64,000 nucleotides of DNA from Pictodentalium vernedei. Taxonomy: Eukaryota; Mollusca; Scaphopoda; Dentaliida; Dentaliidae. Position 1 is the stretch's first letter, and every line of letters starts with the position of its first letter. This document shows, one piece after another, positions 21,481 to 33,100 of the stretch. The position numbers and the translations under genes are program-made. Location of the stretch: contig CM062292.1 of NCBI GenBank assembly GCA_031216915.1, positions 202,451,262 through 202,515,261 on the forward strand, in the 5' to 3' direction. The notes beneath the pieces were generated by a model. That model did no database searches, was not told where the DNA came from, and saw only the letters and a program-made list of their open reading frames with translations.

Positions 21481-22440
21481 CTTGTCAATCAAGTGTAACA
21501 AGAGATTCAGACTTGGGCAAACATTCGGTGGTTGACTCAGGGAGTTCCACTGCAGTTGCCGGATCCTAGTTTTACGATTATGACGGATGCCAGTCAAACA
21601 GGTTGGGATACAATATTGATCCCAACGGATTCGAAGTGCCAGGGTCTTTGGGTTCCGCAGTTTCTAGGCAAGCACATAAACATCCAAGAAATGATGTCAA
21701 TTTGGCTTGCACTACATCATTGGATGAACATTATTCAGAAACGCCTGTCCAAATCCTGTCCGACAATACGACAGTAGTTGCGTATATCCGGAACCAGGGA
21801 GGCACTCATTCTGTTCCGTTATTCAATTTAACGGAAAGAATCCTTCTGTTTGTTCTAGAACACCAAGTTCTGATTCGGTCCGTCATATTCCGGGTCGTCT
21901 GAATGTATTAGCAGACTCCCTTTCACGGAAGGGTCGCTTGTTTCCGTCAGAATGGACTCGCAACAAACAGGTATTCAATCAGATTTGCTACCAATGGGAG
22001 CGGCCAATGATAGACTTATTTACGACACAACTCAACAATCAATTGCAGACGTATGTGTCACCATGTCCGGATCACCGAGCATATGCAGTAAACACTCTAT
22101 CGATCTCGTGGGACGGAATGATAGGATATGCGTATCCTCCAGCACTGCTGATTCAGCAAATATTGCTAAGATTAAACAATCACAATACAATTCTGTTGGT
22201 AGCATCTCTGTCTCCACAGAGACCGTGGATAAATTTACTCAGGTGTCTGCTGTGGGACTTACCGCGAAATCTTCCTCCACGAGAGGATCTTCTTTCGCTG
22301 GGGAAAATTGTGTCAACTTCATCACAACCCGCAAGGTCGCAACCTTCACGTATTCCGTTGTGCGGTCCTTCTTGCACGGCAAGCATGTACAGGACGAGCA
22401 GTGGACGCAATTTCTAACTGTAGGAGGACCTCCTCTTCGC
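21481..22440 (+). pseudogene. DIRS copy 2 RNase H and methyltransferase-like remnant
   Basis: RNase H motifs (MTDAS, INIQEMMS, then SDNTT in a shifted frame) and the C-terminal DLFTTQLNN/YAYPPALLI region are recognisable. They are split over frames 21532-21777, 21603-21902 and 21938-22417. The YLDD box is missing with the deleted segment. Confidence 0.9.
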
Positions 22441-23393
22441 TATACTATGCGGCTAAAGTGGAAGGTCTTTCGTCGTTGGTGTAGGGATCATTATATTGAT
22501 ATTTTTGATCCCTCCATACCAGACATTGCAAACTTTCTAGTATACTTGTTTGACGAGATCAACTGCAGCCTGTTACTATTAAAGGTTATAGGTCTATGTT
22601 ATCTGATACCTATGCACTCCATGATAGTTTACAATTGGGTCTAATGTCTCTTTATCTAAATTAGTTAGAAACTTTTCGATAAATAGACCTGGAATCCTTA
22701 GATTAATTCCTAAATGGAATTTAGCTTGGGTTCTTCTTAAACTAAAAGAAAACCATTTGAGCCTCTTGAGACAGTAGATTTCAAATTCTGGTCTTATAAG
22801 ACAGCAATTCTCTTAGCTTTCTCTTCTGCTGAAGAGTCAGTGAGCTTCATGCACTATCGGTGGACGATTCTCACTTTCGTAGTATCGGGAACACTATTAC
22901 CTTTACTGCTAATGTTGGATTTTTGGCTAAGAATCAGGCTCCTAATAAATATCCGGAACCTATTGTTATTAAGGCCCTTCCGTCTTTGAATGGGCATAGG
23001 CCTTTACTCTGTCCGGTTAGAGCTTTATGTATTTATAAACAAGATCTCAGTTTATCAGTAAGGACGTAAAAGCTTCTTCTGTCTCTGATGCCTAATAGAA
23101 AGGACATTAAGGTCCATTCTATTGCTAGATGGTTTCAATTAACTATCCGTACTGCTTATGATAATCTATCTTCAACTCAGCAGTCTGTGCTTAAGATTTC
23201 GGCTCATGAAGTAAGAGCTCTTTCTACATCTTGGGCTTCTGCAAATAGTGTTGTTATTACAGATTTAATGAAGGCTGCATATTGGTCTCAGCCATCCACA
23301 TTCACTAATTTTTATCTCAGAAATATGGAGTCCTTTTCTGGAGACCTGCATTGTTTAGGTCCTTTATCTGCTGCTCAGAATGTCGTTCACTAA
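22440..23393 (+). pseudogene. DIRS copy 2 tyrosine recombinase remnant
   Basis: The homologue of the copy 1 recombinase. The last 101 codons (23088-23393) stay open and keep SAHEVRALS and the FTNFYLR tyrosine. Upstream there are several single-base shifts, including one in the segment for the first catalytic arginine (near 22830). The protein cannot be made in one piece. Confidence 0.92.
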
Positions 23394-23987
23394 ACAGTTG
23401 CAACTATAGTTATGTAGGCTTTCTGTTCCGGCAGTGACTCCGTCCTGCTGCCCTCTTCGCTCTGGGCTATTTGACCCAGGGCAAGGGGAAGTGGGGGGGG
23501 GGGGGGAGGGTGTTCCCTTGGGTCACCTGTTTTATAATGAAAACAAGGGGATTCCTCCTCCGGAGTCAGTAATTCTGAGCTGTTACTGGGATGGTTTTAA
23601 AGTGAAAAGTTAATGTTTAAAAAAATTCATTCATGTCATATTTTTAAAGTGTAGCATTTGAATATGTCACGTGTCAAACAGGCGTTAATATACAATCCTC
23701 GGACACTTTTAAAAGAGTATAAAGAGTCCCAATTCTCTGGACTAACTTTATTTATTGGCTTACTTTAAAAATAATTAGTCTAAGGATTATACTGGATGTT
23801 AAGAGAGAACATGAATGTTATGATGCTCAATTATGGAGGGTGTTGTGTCTTTCTAATTTATCATAAATAAGAAAGATACATGTAAAGCCTAATACTCCTT
23901 TTCTCCTCGAGGGGATGACTCTATTTTATATAGTTGAGCTTATTGGATTTTCCTCTGTGTCCTAGGCCCTCCAGCCTTTTTACTATT

Positions 23988-24076
23988 CAGCTATGTCTGG
24001 GTCATTGGTACAGTATAAAAATGTTAAAAAATTTATAGTAATTTATATATTTTTTATACTTACCAATGACCCAGAC
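23988..24076 (+). repeat. DIRS copy 2 internal complementary region
   Basis: The left part 23988-24022 complements the left end and the right part 24023-24076 complements the right end (24326-24379). A base that differs from copy 1 (ctatgtctgg instead of ctaagtctgg) is changed at the left end, in the ICR and at the right end alike. Confidence 0.95.
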
Positions 24077-24379
24077 GGGGATGGCCCTCCCAGGAGTTGG
24101 GAACTTGTACCTCCCCGCTGAGTACATAGCGCTGACCAGGCACTGATTGTAAGAATGATAAGTGGTGCCAATTTCGGGACATCCTTGACACTGCGCATGC
24201 GCAGTAGAGGCGAAGTATGGAGGGCCATTCAGGACATGGTTTCTTTGGTTTTAGATGCAAATTTTGGGGATTGGGGGGCAAAATTTGTGTTTGGCCCTAG
24301 ATTTTTAAGAGTTAGCACCAGCTATGTCTGGGTCATTGGTAAGTATAAAAAATATATAAATTACTATAAATTTTTTAAC

Positions 24380-26270
24380 TTTCTTCAATTTCCATCAAAA
24401 AATGTTGCCGCGGCCAACGTTCTTAGAACTTAGTTCAGTCAGACCTCAATATTTCCCTTTGGCACACCCTACAGGGCACATTTATGATTGGATTGCTTTG
24501 AAACCTGGTATGCTTGTTTGGGGTGACCTCTAGATGGGAGCTATCGTTTTTCTTCCATTTCCGTCAAAAAATGTTGCCGTGGCCAACGTTCTTAGTACTT
24601 ACTTTAGTTAGACCTCAATATTTTCCCTTTGGCACACCCTACAGGGCACATTTATGATCGGATTGCTTTGAAACCTGGCATGCTTGTTTGGGGTGACCTC
24701 TAGATGGAAGCTATCGATTTTCTTCCATTTCCGTCAAAAAAATGTTGCCACAGCCAACGTTCTTAGAACTTAGTTTAATCAGACCTCAATAATTCCCTTT
24801 GGCACACCCTACAGGGCACATTTATGATCGGATTGCTTTGAAACTTGGCATGCTTGTTTGGGGAGACCTCTAGATGGGGGCTATCGATTTTCTTCCATTT
24901 CCATCAAAAAATGTTGCTGCAGCCATCGTTCTTAGAACTTAGTTTAGTCAGACCTCAATATTTCCCTTTGGCACACCCAACAGGGCACATTTATGATCGG
25001 ATTTCTTTGAAACCTGGCATGCTTGTTTGGGGTGACCTCTAGATGGGAGCTATCAATTTTCTTCCATTTCCGTCCGTCAAAATATGTTTCCGCTGGCGAC
25101 GATCTTTGAACTTAGTTTAGTCTGGCATCAATATATTCCTTTGGTATGCCCTACAGGCACATTTATGATCAGATCAGATTGAAACTTTTTATGCTTGTTT
25201 GGGGTTACCTCTAGATGGGAGCTATCAATTTTCTTCGATTTCCGTCAAAAAATGTTGCCACTGGCAATGACCTTCGATGAACTTAGTAAAAACTTTGTGC
25301 AGTTAAGCATCAATATTTCCCTTTGACACACCCTGCAGGGCACATTTAAGATTGGATCGCTTGCAAACTTGGTGAGCTTGTGTGGGGTGACATCTATATG
25401 GGAGCTGTCGATTTTCTTCCATTTCTATCAAAAAATGACCTTTGAATGTAGTTTAGTCAGTCCTCAGTATTTCCCTTTGGCACACCCTTCAGGGCATATT
25501 TATGATCGGATCACTTTGAAACTGGGTATGTGTGTTCGGGGTGACCTCTAGATGTGAGCTATTGCTTTTTTTCATTTCCATAAAAAATTATTTTTGTTAT
25601 CACCAACCTTTGATCTTACTGCATTTGTGCATCAACTTATCCCTTTTGCACTCTCTGCAGGGTATATTTATGAATTTCCATAAAAAAAACCCATTGCCAC
25701 AAGCAATGACCTTCTACTTAGTGCATTTGTGCATTAACATCTTCCTTTTGCATGCCTCCGAGGGCACATTCATTATCAGGTTGTTTTGAAACTTTGTATG
25801 CTTATGCAGGGTGACAAAAATAGGAGCTATTGATTTTCTTTTCATTTCCATCAAAAACTGTTACTGTTAGCAACAATATTTGAATTTATTGCATTTGTGC
25901 CTCAACATTCTTTGACATGGCCTAAAGGCCACATTTATCATAGGATTGTTTTTGAACTTGGGGTGCTCATTAGGCAAGAACTTTAGATAAGAGCTATTGA
26001 TTAGCATTCATTTCTGTGAAAAAAGTTGCCATTTACAATAACCTCTGAACATACTGCATTTGTGTATCAACATTCTTCCTTTAGCCAGTCTTACAGTTTA
26101 CATTTAAAAATGCATGGATTACTCTGACGTTGTGCACACATAATGCTGTTATGTTGAAATTTCATCAAATAACATTGGTACCAATGATCTTCAATTTTGC
26201 CATTTCATATATAACTTCCCAAGTTCAAGTTTGTCAAGTTGAGCTCAGTGTCATTGACACATTCATTTGT
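24380..26270 (+). repeat. ~169-bp tandem array, part right of DIRS copy 2
   Basis: Units start tgcttgtttgg at 24511, 24681, 24851, 25020 and 25192, then become longer and more degenerate (around 25374, 25530, 25800, 25965). The array ends at caagttgagctcagtgtcat near 26240-26265, which includes the small palindrome tgtcattgaca and cattcattt. That resembles the right terminus of the element at 53943-55258. The array is thus probably the core of one large element whose left end was not recognised. Confidence 0.85.
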
Positions 26271-27420
26271 ACACAACTTCTATACGGCTCAGGCTAGAGG
26301 CCGTATTTATGAACCGATCTTTGCAACACTTCTTGGGTACCTTTGTTAATGCCGTGGGACGAGAATGAGTGTTTTGGGGTGTGGTCCGAAATTCAAGATG
26401 GCCGCCGGCAGCCATTTGGTACCAAAATTAGTGCAATCAGTTTTTTGTACAGAACTTCTGTATGAAAGTTCTGATTTGAATAAATTTTCAGCTGCGACTA
26501 GCAGCTCTCTAAGTGGCAATGTCAGTCTGTCTGTTTGTCGGTCGGTCTGTCAGTGACCAACGAGTTTGTCTGTGACCAGCGAGTTTCAAAACTCAATAAC
26601 TTTTGAAATACTTGATGGAATGATTTTATATTTGGCATGTAAGTGTATCTTATTGATGTCTAGCCACTGTTCAATGCATGTGTTGTTCCAAATATTTTTC
26701 TTGGAGTTATGGCCCTTGATGAACTTAGAATTTTGTGAGATTGCACCACCCATCGCAGCTACGACGTCAACGTCGCAATTTTTGTGTGAATGTTTAGTAA
26801 AATGGAATACATCACATATAATACGGGTTTTTCTCTTGTGCAGATATTATGCAAATTAGATGGACTTTGATTTATTCAGTGCTACTTATACACAGTAAGT
26901 ACACATGTCAATACGGCTGAGGCTAGAGGCTGTATTTATGAATCGATCTTTACGAAACTTCTTGAGTACCTTTGTTATCACCTTGGGACAAGAACGAGTG
27001 TTTTTTGGATGCGATCCAAAATTCAAGATGGCTGCCAGTGGCCATTTTGTACCGAAATTAGGTACAATCAGTTTTTTGTACAGAACTTCTATATGAAGGT
27101 TCTGATTTGAATAAATTTTTGAATGAATGTTTAGTAACATGGAATACATCACATTTTATATGGGTTTTTTTCTTGTGCAGAAATTATGCAAATTAGATGA
27201 ACTTTGATTTATTCAGTGCTACTTATACACAGTAAGTGCACATGTCAATACGGCTCGGGCCAGAAGCTGTATTTATGAACCGATCTTCACGAAACTTCTT
27301 TGGTACCTTTGTTATCACCTTGGGACAGGAACGAGTGTTTTTGGGTGCCTTTGTTATCACTGTGCTGTGAGAACAAATATTTTGGGGTTCAGTCAGACCC
27401 ACTCTGGGTCTCAAAGATTT
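26271..27420 (+). repeat. ~340-bp direct repeats ('aagatggccgcc' repeat)
   Basis: Three related units begin near 26280, 26905 and 27245. Each has ctgtatttatgaaccgatct, a ggtacctttgttatcacct stretch, attcaagatggccgcc and (first two only) tttttgtacagaacttct. The first unit is longer, with extra ctgtctgtttgtcggtcggt. Another copy lies at 51460-51790. Short ORFs on both strands follow the repeats and are not genes. Confidence 0.8.
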
Positions 27421-28017
27421 CTTTTCTAGTTTAGCATCTAACTGTCGCCCACCTCTACAATACTTTACCTATACATTTGTTACAGGCTATGGTCAGCATT
27501 TATGTACAGACCGTTACAATACTTTATATGTACCTTTGTTATCAGGTCATTACCTAGATGTGTGTCATTGCTGTGTCACATACTATACATGTGCATAACT
27601 TACACAAGTTGAGCTACAGTGTCATTGACACTTTCATTTCTGTAAATAACCCGCTGATGTTGTGTTTTGACTTTACAGAAATTCAGAAGAAAAATAATGT
27701 AATGAAGAAATTTCTAGCTATTGGTACAAAAATCTTGTTTGTATTGATGAGTTTTAAATCGGGGCTTCATAAATGACTCATTTGATTGGGGCAGTCTCTG
27801 ATGTCATCATGAGTTGGTAAATGGTTCCAGAGATTGGAGGTGGTGACAAAAAAAACCTGGTCAATTGCACTCAAAGCTAATTTAGAAACAGGTTTATCAA
27901 GGTGCAACAGCCAAAGGGTTCATTTTCATGGCGTCATAATTACCTACAAACCTGCAAATATTTAGTCTGTCATTGTCACTGACTGGCACAAGTTGCCTGT
28001 TTTTCAGGCACCATTTT
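27421..28017. other. No gene seen; element end and spacer
   Basis: It contains cacaagttgagctacagtgt with the palindrome tgtcattgaca and ctttcatttc near 27600-27640, another right-end-like signature. It also has a small hairpin gcctgtttttcaggc near 27990. The 72-codon frame at 27558 spans this signature and has no other support. Confidence 0.5.
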
Positions 28018-29441
28018 ATTTCTGCCTGATTTCATGACAGGTACAATTTCTTGTACTTGAATATGGCCTGTAAACTAGAATTACCAAATGGGCTTATCCT
28101 ATCTTTCCTTCTATCCATCCTTCTTACCATCCATCCTCCCTTTTGTCCATCCATCTTTTCCTATTTCTTGTCATCACATTTTAAATAAAACCGTTTCACA
28201 ATATTTTTCTCAAATGTAATGTATAGCTTTTTGGTGATAATATCAGTTTGTGAAAACATTTTTCTTGAGCATCAATCAAGTACTTATGGACACAATTATA
28301 CTACATGCCAAATTTGTTTCAAATCAGCCGTTTGGCTCTTGAAATACCAACTTCTTTAAAAACCTTCTTCAGATCTACCAGTCAGAATTCTTTCACATTT
28401 GGCATATAACATCTCAAGGGGGATCAGATTCAAATTTTAATCAATTTGAGTCTCTGGCTTGTGGGGGGGGGGGGGGGGGGAGGGGGGGGAGGGGTGAGCA
28501 GGTTAGGTTCAAGTTTGTTCAAATCCATTCCTTAGTGTTTTTCCATAAAATTTACCTTTATGACTTCATTCCTTTTTAGTGTTGATGAACCATGTCTAAC
28601 TGAATGTGACCACAAATACTTCTTTGAACCACTTTGTCAGGTGAGCACTTAAGGTCCCTTTGGGCCTCTTGTTTCAAAGGAACTAAGTAGGTCAAAATTT
28701 GGGCTTCAAAATTTCTATTTCCTGAATGAATGGGCTGATTTGAACCAAATTTGTCATGTATAACTTGGTCATAAGTACTTGTTTTATGCTATTTTGTGTT
28801 TTTTTTTTTTGGGGGGGGGGGGGGGGTGAGGGGGTGTTAGAGAGAATCACACAGAAGTTAAAAATAGTGTTGAAGCGGTTAGTAAATTTTGTAAGCGGTA
28901 ACCATTTACTATTATTCAAATAATTACCAATTAATCGCTACATTTACGTCAAAGTTAACTTGAACGGTGTCAGCCTTTTTTCCACTGTAAACAAGTGACT
29001 ATACTGAAAACAGCAGATTCAGAATTTGATATTACGATACCCCTTCCCTCATTCATTTTTAACACCTGTTCTTTCTGGCATTATTTGCATTATTAAGTGA
29101 TTCTTATCCCAGCCTCACAACATGTTAACTAGATGATACATCTGGTATAATTGGAAATTAATACTAATTTGGTAAAGTCCAAGTTGAATATTTTTTACCT
29201 ATAAAAAGGCTATATAAATTACTGAAAAGCTGTACCAGTGTTCTCATTGCTTATTTGTTACCGTTTTCAGTCTGTTATTTATGTGATTTTACAGAATTAA
29301 ATAAATTTACTAATAGATAAAATGTGTTTTTTTTTATTTGAATGCAACGGTAAGTATTAGAACAGTATAAACTTTACCTCGATATATCCAACTTAATATG
29401 TACATTTTGGGATTTCCCCATGTCATAAATTGACTGCATGT
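28018..29441 (+). repeat. 1.43-kb duplicated block A, second copy
   Basis: It matches 15591-17024 in direct orientation, including the guanine tracts (about 28463-28480 and 28811-28826) and the ggtgagcacttaaggtccct/CTCTTGTTT terminus near 28675. Substitutions and small indels are scattered. The copy stops at ttgactgcatg, where the first copy runs into the 169-bp array. Confidence 0.88.
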
Positions 29442-30236
29442 TACTGTTCAGCATCCAATCAGACAATGGGGATTTAAATTTTTCAACACGTGACTGAAAA
29501 ACGCGGTTTGATTAGCTGAATTCCTTCACTACAATCAATCGCAGGAAAAGAAATCTTTTACTGTTGGATTGGGCATCGTAGGCTTCAGGAAACATTTATA
29601 CTTACATATTACATGTGAAACTCCCTGACAGAACCTGCCTATTTATAATTAACAGGCTTTACTTGAAACACCATTTGCAATGAAACTGACCAAAACTAGA
29701 AGCCACTGTGTTTTGACAATGTTGGCACTCACACATGTGACTTGCGAAACGAAACAATACAGCTTATGTTATGAATATGTAATCAGGATGCTCTGGTTGA
29801 ATAACTGTGACCCTTTTTTAAAAACAAAACTTCACTGTTCTGCAGTCAATGCCAGTCATACAACTCCGTTTGCTGGATACTGATTAAACATACAATAACT
29901 GGGCTTCAGTTGTTGATGATTTTCATGGGATTCATAAAATATGCACAACACAAAGAACATTAGGTATGTTTTGAAACACTTTTATTTGAATATTTTTCTT
30001 TCTTTCTTACCCTCTCGCCACGTTTCGGAGTTAAAAACTGATGAAAGGGTTTGAATATATTTCATTCAAACTTACCACATTTCTTGGGATGGGCCTACTT
30101 GTAAATGCAGGTTCAACTGCAACCCCATAAAATCGTCCCCAGTAAAGTTGGGGACTTGGGTTATTGGCAAGAATGGGCTTCTGGCGAGAATGGGCTTACT
30201 GGTGGTTCCGGAAGGTGAGAAGAGCATTAACCCTTA
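29442..30236. other. No gene seen; apparently low-copy sequence
   Basis: I found no match to other parts of the window. The 67-codon frame at 29680-29883 has no recognisable domain or signal and is left unannotated. Confidence 0.5.
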
Positions 30237-31062
30237 TTATGCCCCCAACTTGAAAAGTCGAAGGGGTATCTAGTAGAGACCTTTGTCCATCTGTTCGTCC
30301 ATCCATCTGTCCATCTGTCTGTCCATCCATACATTCATCTGTACCAACATTTTCCCTTATGTCTCAGCCACTGCTACTCTGAGTAGAATAATATTTGGTG
30401 TCGTGATAGAGCATCATGGGGGAAAGATACCTGTGTAGCGTGAGTTTCTTCCACACATTTTTTTCAGAGTTATGGCCCTTTTTCACTCTGTTGACTTAGA
30501 AACTTTTTGGCTGGTCGGGAGCATTGGCACACGCTTTGCATTGCCTGTCTTGTTAAAGGAGTCTTCTGAAAACAACCAACACAAGAACACGTGGCATGTT
30601 CGGACTCCAAATACATGCAAACCGTTAACCGGTAGTAAAAATCATAACCAGTAACAGCAATAACCAAACCGTAACCGATTAATCGTTCCAGCACTAGTTA
30701 AAAACAAAAGAAAATTTTGTTCGGACACTTTTTTGAGACTTGACAGAACAGAGCTTAGTTTTTGCCTACGATGCTTCCTAGGACCAGCAGAAATGAATAA
30801 AAAAAAAATTGCCTTTGGTTGTGTCATGGCAAATCAAAAAATTGCTCATGCTGCCCATTACTTACTGACACAATCATCCTTTTTGACAACTTGAGCCAGG
30901 TGAGCTTTTTAGTCTCACTTGAACCTCTGGTTTACCTCAAAAACATAGCTGATGACCACTCATTGGAATGAACTCAACAAGTTCATTCCAGTGAGTGGTC
31001 CAAAGCTATGTTTGTGAGGCAGAAATTGAAAATCTTAATAAAATTTGAAAATTTGGCAGTTT
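30237..31062. repeat. Degenerate repeats, element left end and fold-back
   Basis: tatgcccccaacttgaaaag with aaggggtat near 30238-30270 forms a stem-loop like the left end of the element at 55264. It is followed by a tccatctgt microsatellite. A degenerate right-end-like stretch (ccaggtgagctttttagtct, cctctggttt) lies at 30896-30932. A fold-back with arms around aacatagctgatgaccactc and its complement lies at 30934-31020 and resembles the F1 MITE core. Confidence 0.55.
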
Positions 31063-33100
31063 TTAGCTCACCGAAGGGAGCTTAACTTATCACTTGCCGT
31101 CCGTCATCGTCTTTCGTTGTTGTCCATCGTGAAGTTTACATATCGACTTCTCCTCACAAACTTCTGGACCAAATTGAACAAAATTTGGTGTGCATGTTCC
31201 TTATTATATGTCAATTCAAGTTTGTTCAAATAAATTTGCCCTGCCCACAGTGGGCACCACAAGGGGCATAACTCTGATAGCACCCATAATTTTTTTCAAA
31301 AATTCAAAAAAATCTTTAGATCCACCAGTCAGAATCTTTTCATATTTGTTATACAACATCTGTAAGGGGGTCAGATTCAAGTTTGTTCAAATCGAGTCCC
31401 TGGGTTAAGATTTGGGCTCTCTACAGGTGTCCGAAATTTAACTTAGTGCAATATGTGGAATATTCTTTGAAAATCTTCTTCAGATCCACCAGTTGAAATC
31501 TTTTGATATTTGGTATACAACATCTCTGGGGGGTCAAATTCAAGTTTGTTCAAATCGGGTCCCTGAGTGTTAGTATTTGGGCTCTCTATTGGAGCCCAAA
31601 GTTTAACTTGGTGCAATTTGAGGAAATTTCTTTAAAAATCTTCTTCAGATCCACCAGTCAGAATCATTTCATGTTTGGAATACAACATCTATAGGGGAAT
31701 CAGATTCAAGTTTGTTCAAATCGAGTCGCTGGGTTAATATTTGGGCTCCCTATAGGAGCCCAAATTTTAACTTTGTGCAATATGTGGAATATTCTTTAAA
31801 AATCTTTTTCTTCAGATTCACCTGTCAGAATCCTCTCATATTTGGTATACATAATCTCCAGGGGGGCCAAATTCAAGTTTGTTCAAATCAAGTTCCTTGG
31901 TTAATATTTGGGCTCCGTATGGGAGTCCAAATTTTAACTTGATGCAATATGAGGAAATTTCTTTAAAAATCTTCTTCAGATCCACCAGTCAGAATCCTTT
32001 AACATTTGGTATACATCATCTCTTGGGTGGAGGGGGGGGGGGGGGTGCAGATTCAATTTTGTTCAAATCGGGTCCCTGGGTTGAAAAGTTTTGGTCTGGT
32101 TTGGACTTAGAAATTTTGGACCAAAATTCAGAAAAAATTTTAGCCAGAAAATTTTGGGTTCGGTTCCGACTTTTTAAAATCTTCTTTTTTAGACCCTGTA
32201 TTCAGAATGCTTTCATATTTAGTATACAACATTTCTAGGAGGGTTAGATTCAAGTTTGTTCAATCCTAGTCCCTGGGTTGATATTTAACTTAGTGCAATA
32301 TGAGGAAATTTCTTTTAAAATCATCTTCTTCAGTTCCACCAGTCAGAATCCTTTCATATTTGGTATACAACATCTCTTGGAGGACAAGACTCAAGTTTGT
32401 TCAAATCGGGTCCCTGGGTTAATATTTTGGCTCCCTATTTGAGCCCAAAGTTTAACTTATTGCAATGTGAGGTGATTTCTTTAAAATCCTTCTTCAGATC
32501 CATCAGTCAGAATTCTTTCATATTTGGTACATAACATCTCAAGGGGAATCAGATTCAAGTTTGTTCAATTTGAGCCCCTGGGTTATTAATTTGGACTAAA
32601 TTTTAACTAAGTGCAATATGAGGGAAGTTCTTTTAAAATCTTCTTCAGATCAACCAATCAGAATCCTTTCATATTTGATATACAACATCTCTTGGTGGGT
32701 CAGATTCAAGTTTGTTCAAATCGGGTTCCTGGGTTAATATTTTGGCTCCCTATTTGAGCCTAAAGTTTAACTTAGTGCAATGTGAGGTGATTTCTTTAAA
32801 ATCCTCCTTCAGATCCACCAGTCAGAATTCTTTCATATGTGGTACATAACATCTCAAGAGGGTTCAGATTCAAGTTTGTTCAATTTGAGTCCCTGGCTTA
32901 ATATTTGGTCTCTAAGGGCAGGGGTGGGGTGGCAGGGGGCATGTTAGGTTCAGGTTTGTTCAAATCCATTCCTTTGTGTTTTTCCATAAAATTTGCCTCT
33001 CATGACTTCATTCCTTTGTAGTGTTGATGAACAGTATCTAACTACTTCTTTGAACCACTTTGGCAGGTGAGCGATTAAGGCCCCTTGTGGCCTCTTGTTT
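31063..33100 (+). mobile_element. Tandem-core non-autonomous element (E4), about 2.0 kb
   Basis: The left end is agctcaccgaagggagctt (a stem-loop pairing agct...agct), followed by cttgccgtccgtcatcgtc. The core has about ten or eleven degenerate units of ~168 bp (agatccaccagtcagaatc, tttggtatacaacatctct, caagtttgttcaaatcgggt, aacttagtgcaatatgagg). The right end reads ggcaggtgagcgattaaggc then the palindrome ggccccttgtggcc and CTCTTGTTT. Left CTCACC is mirrored by right GGTGAG. No protein-coding capacity; ORFs of 62-119 codons are read through repeat units. Confidence 0.8.

Larger units (their letters stand above)
17400..24379 (+). mobile_element. DIRS-type retrotransposon, copy 2 (defective, 6,980 bp)
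   Basis: It has the same end structure as copy 1: left ITR from 17400, ICR 23988-24076, right end ttttttaac at 24379. Neighbouring 169-bp units show the unoccupied target as gat followed by tttcttc, so both DIRS insertions landed between an AT and a run of T. Coding sequence is badly damaged: gag is partly duplicated, about 1.3 kb covering the gag C-terminus and the RT core is missing, and the remaining frames carry several frameshifts. Non-coding ends remain well preserved. Confidence 0.94.

Noticed and set aside
15591..29441. Direct 1.43-kb repeats as LTRs of a large retrotransposon
   Set aside because: The ends are not TG...CA, no primer-binding site or gag-pol belongs to the interval, and the interior is a tandem array plus a DIRS element with its own ends.
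29680..29883. 67-codon ORF in low-copy DNA as a small gene
   Set aside because: No domain, conserved motif, splice-site pattern or secretion signal could be supported. The length is expected by chance in this much DNA.
31063..33100. A CRISPR-like array because of regular repeats
   Set aside because: The repeats are ~168 bp, contiguous, degenerate and without spacers, in eukaryotic DNA with no cas genes.
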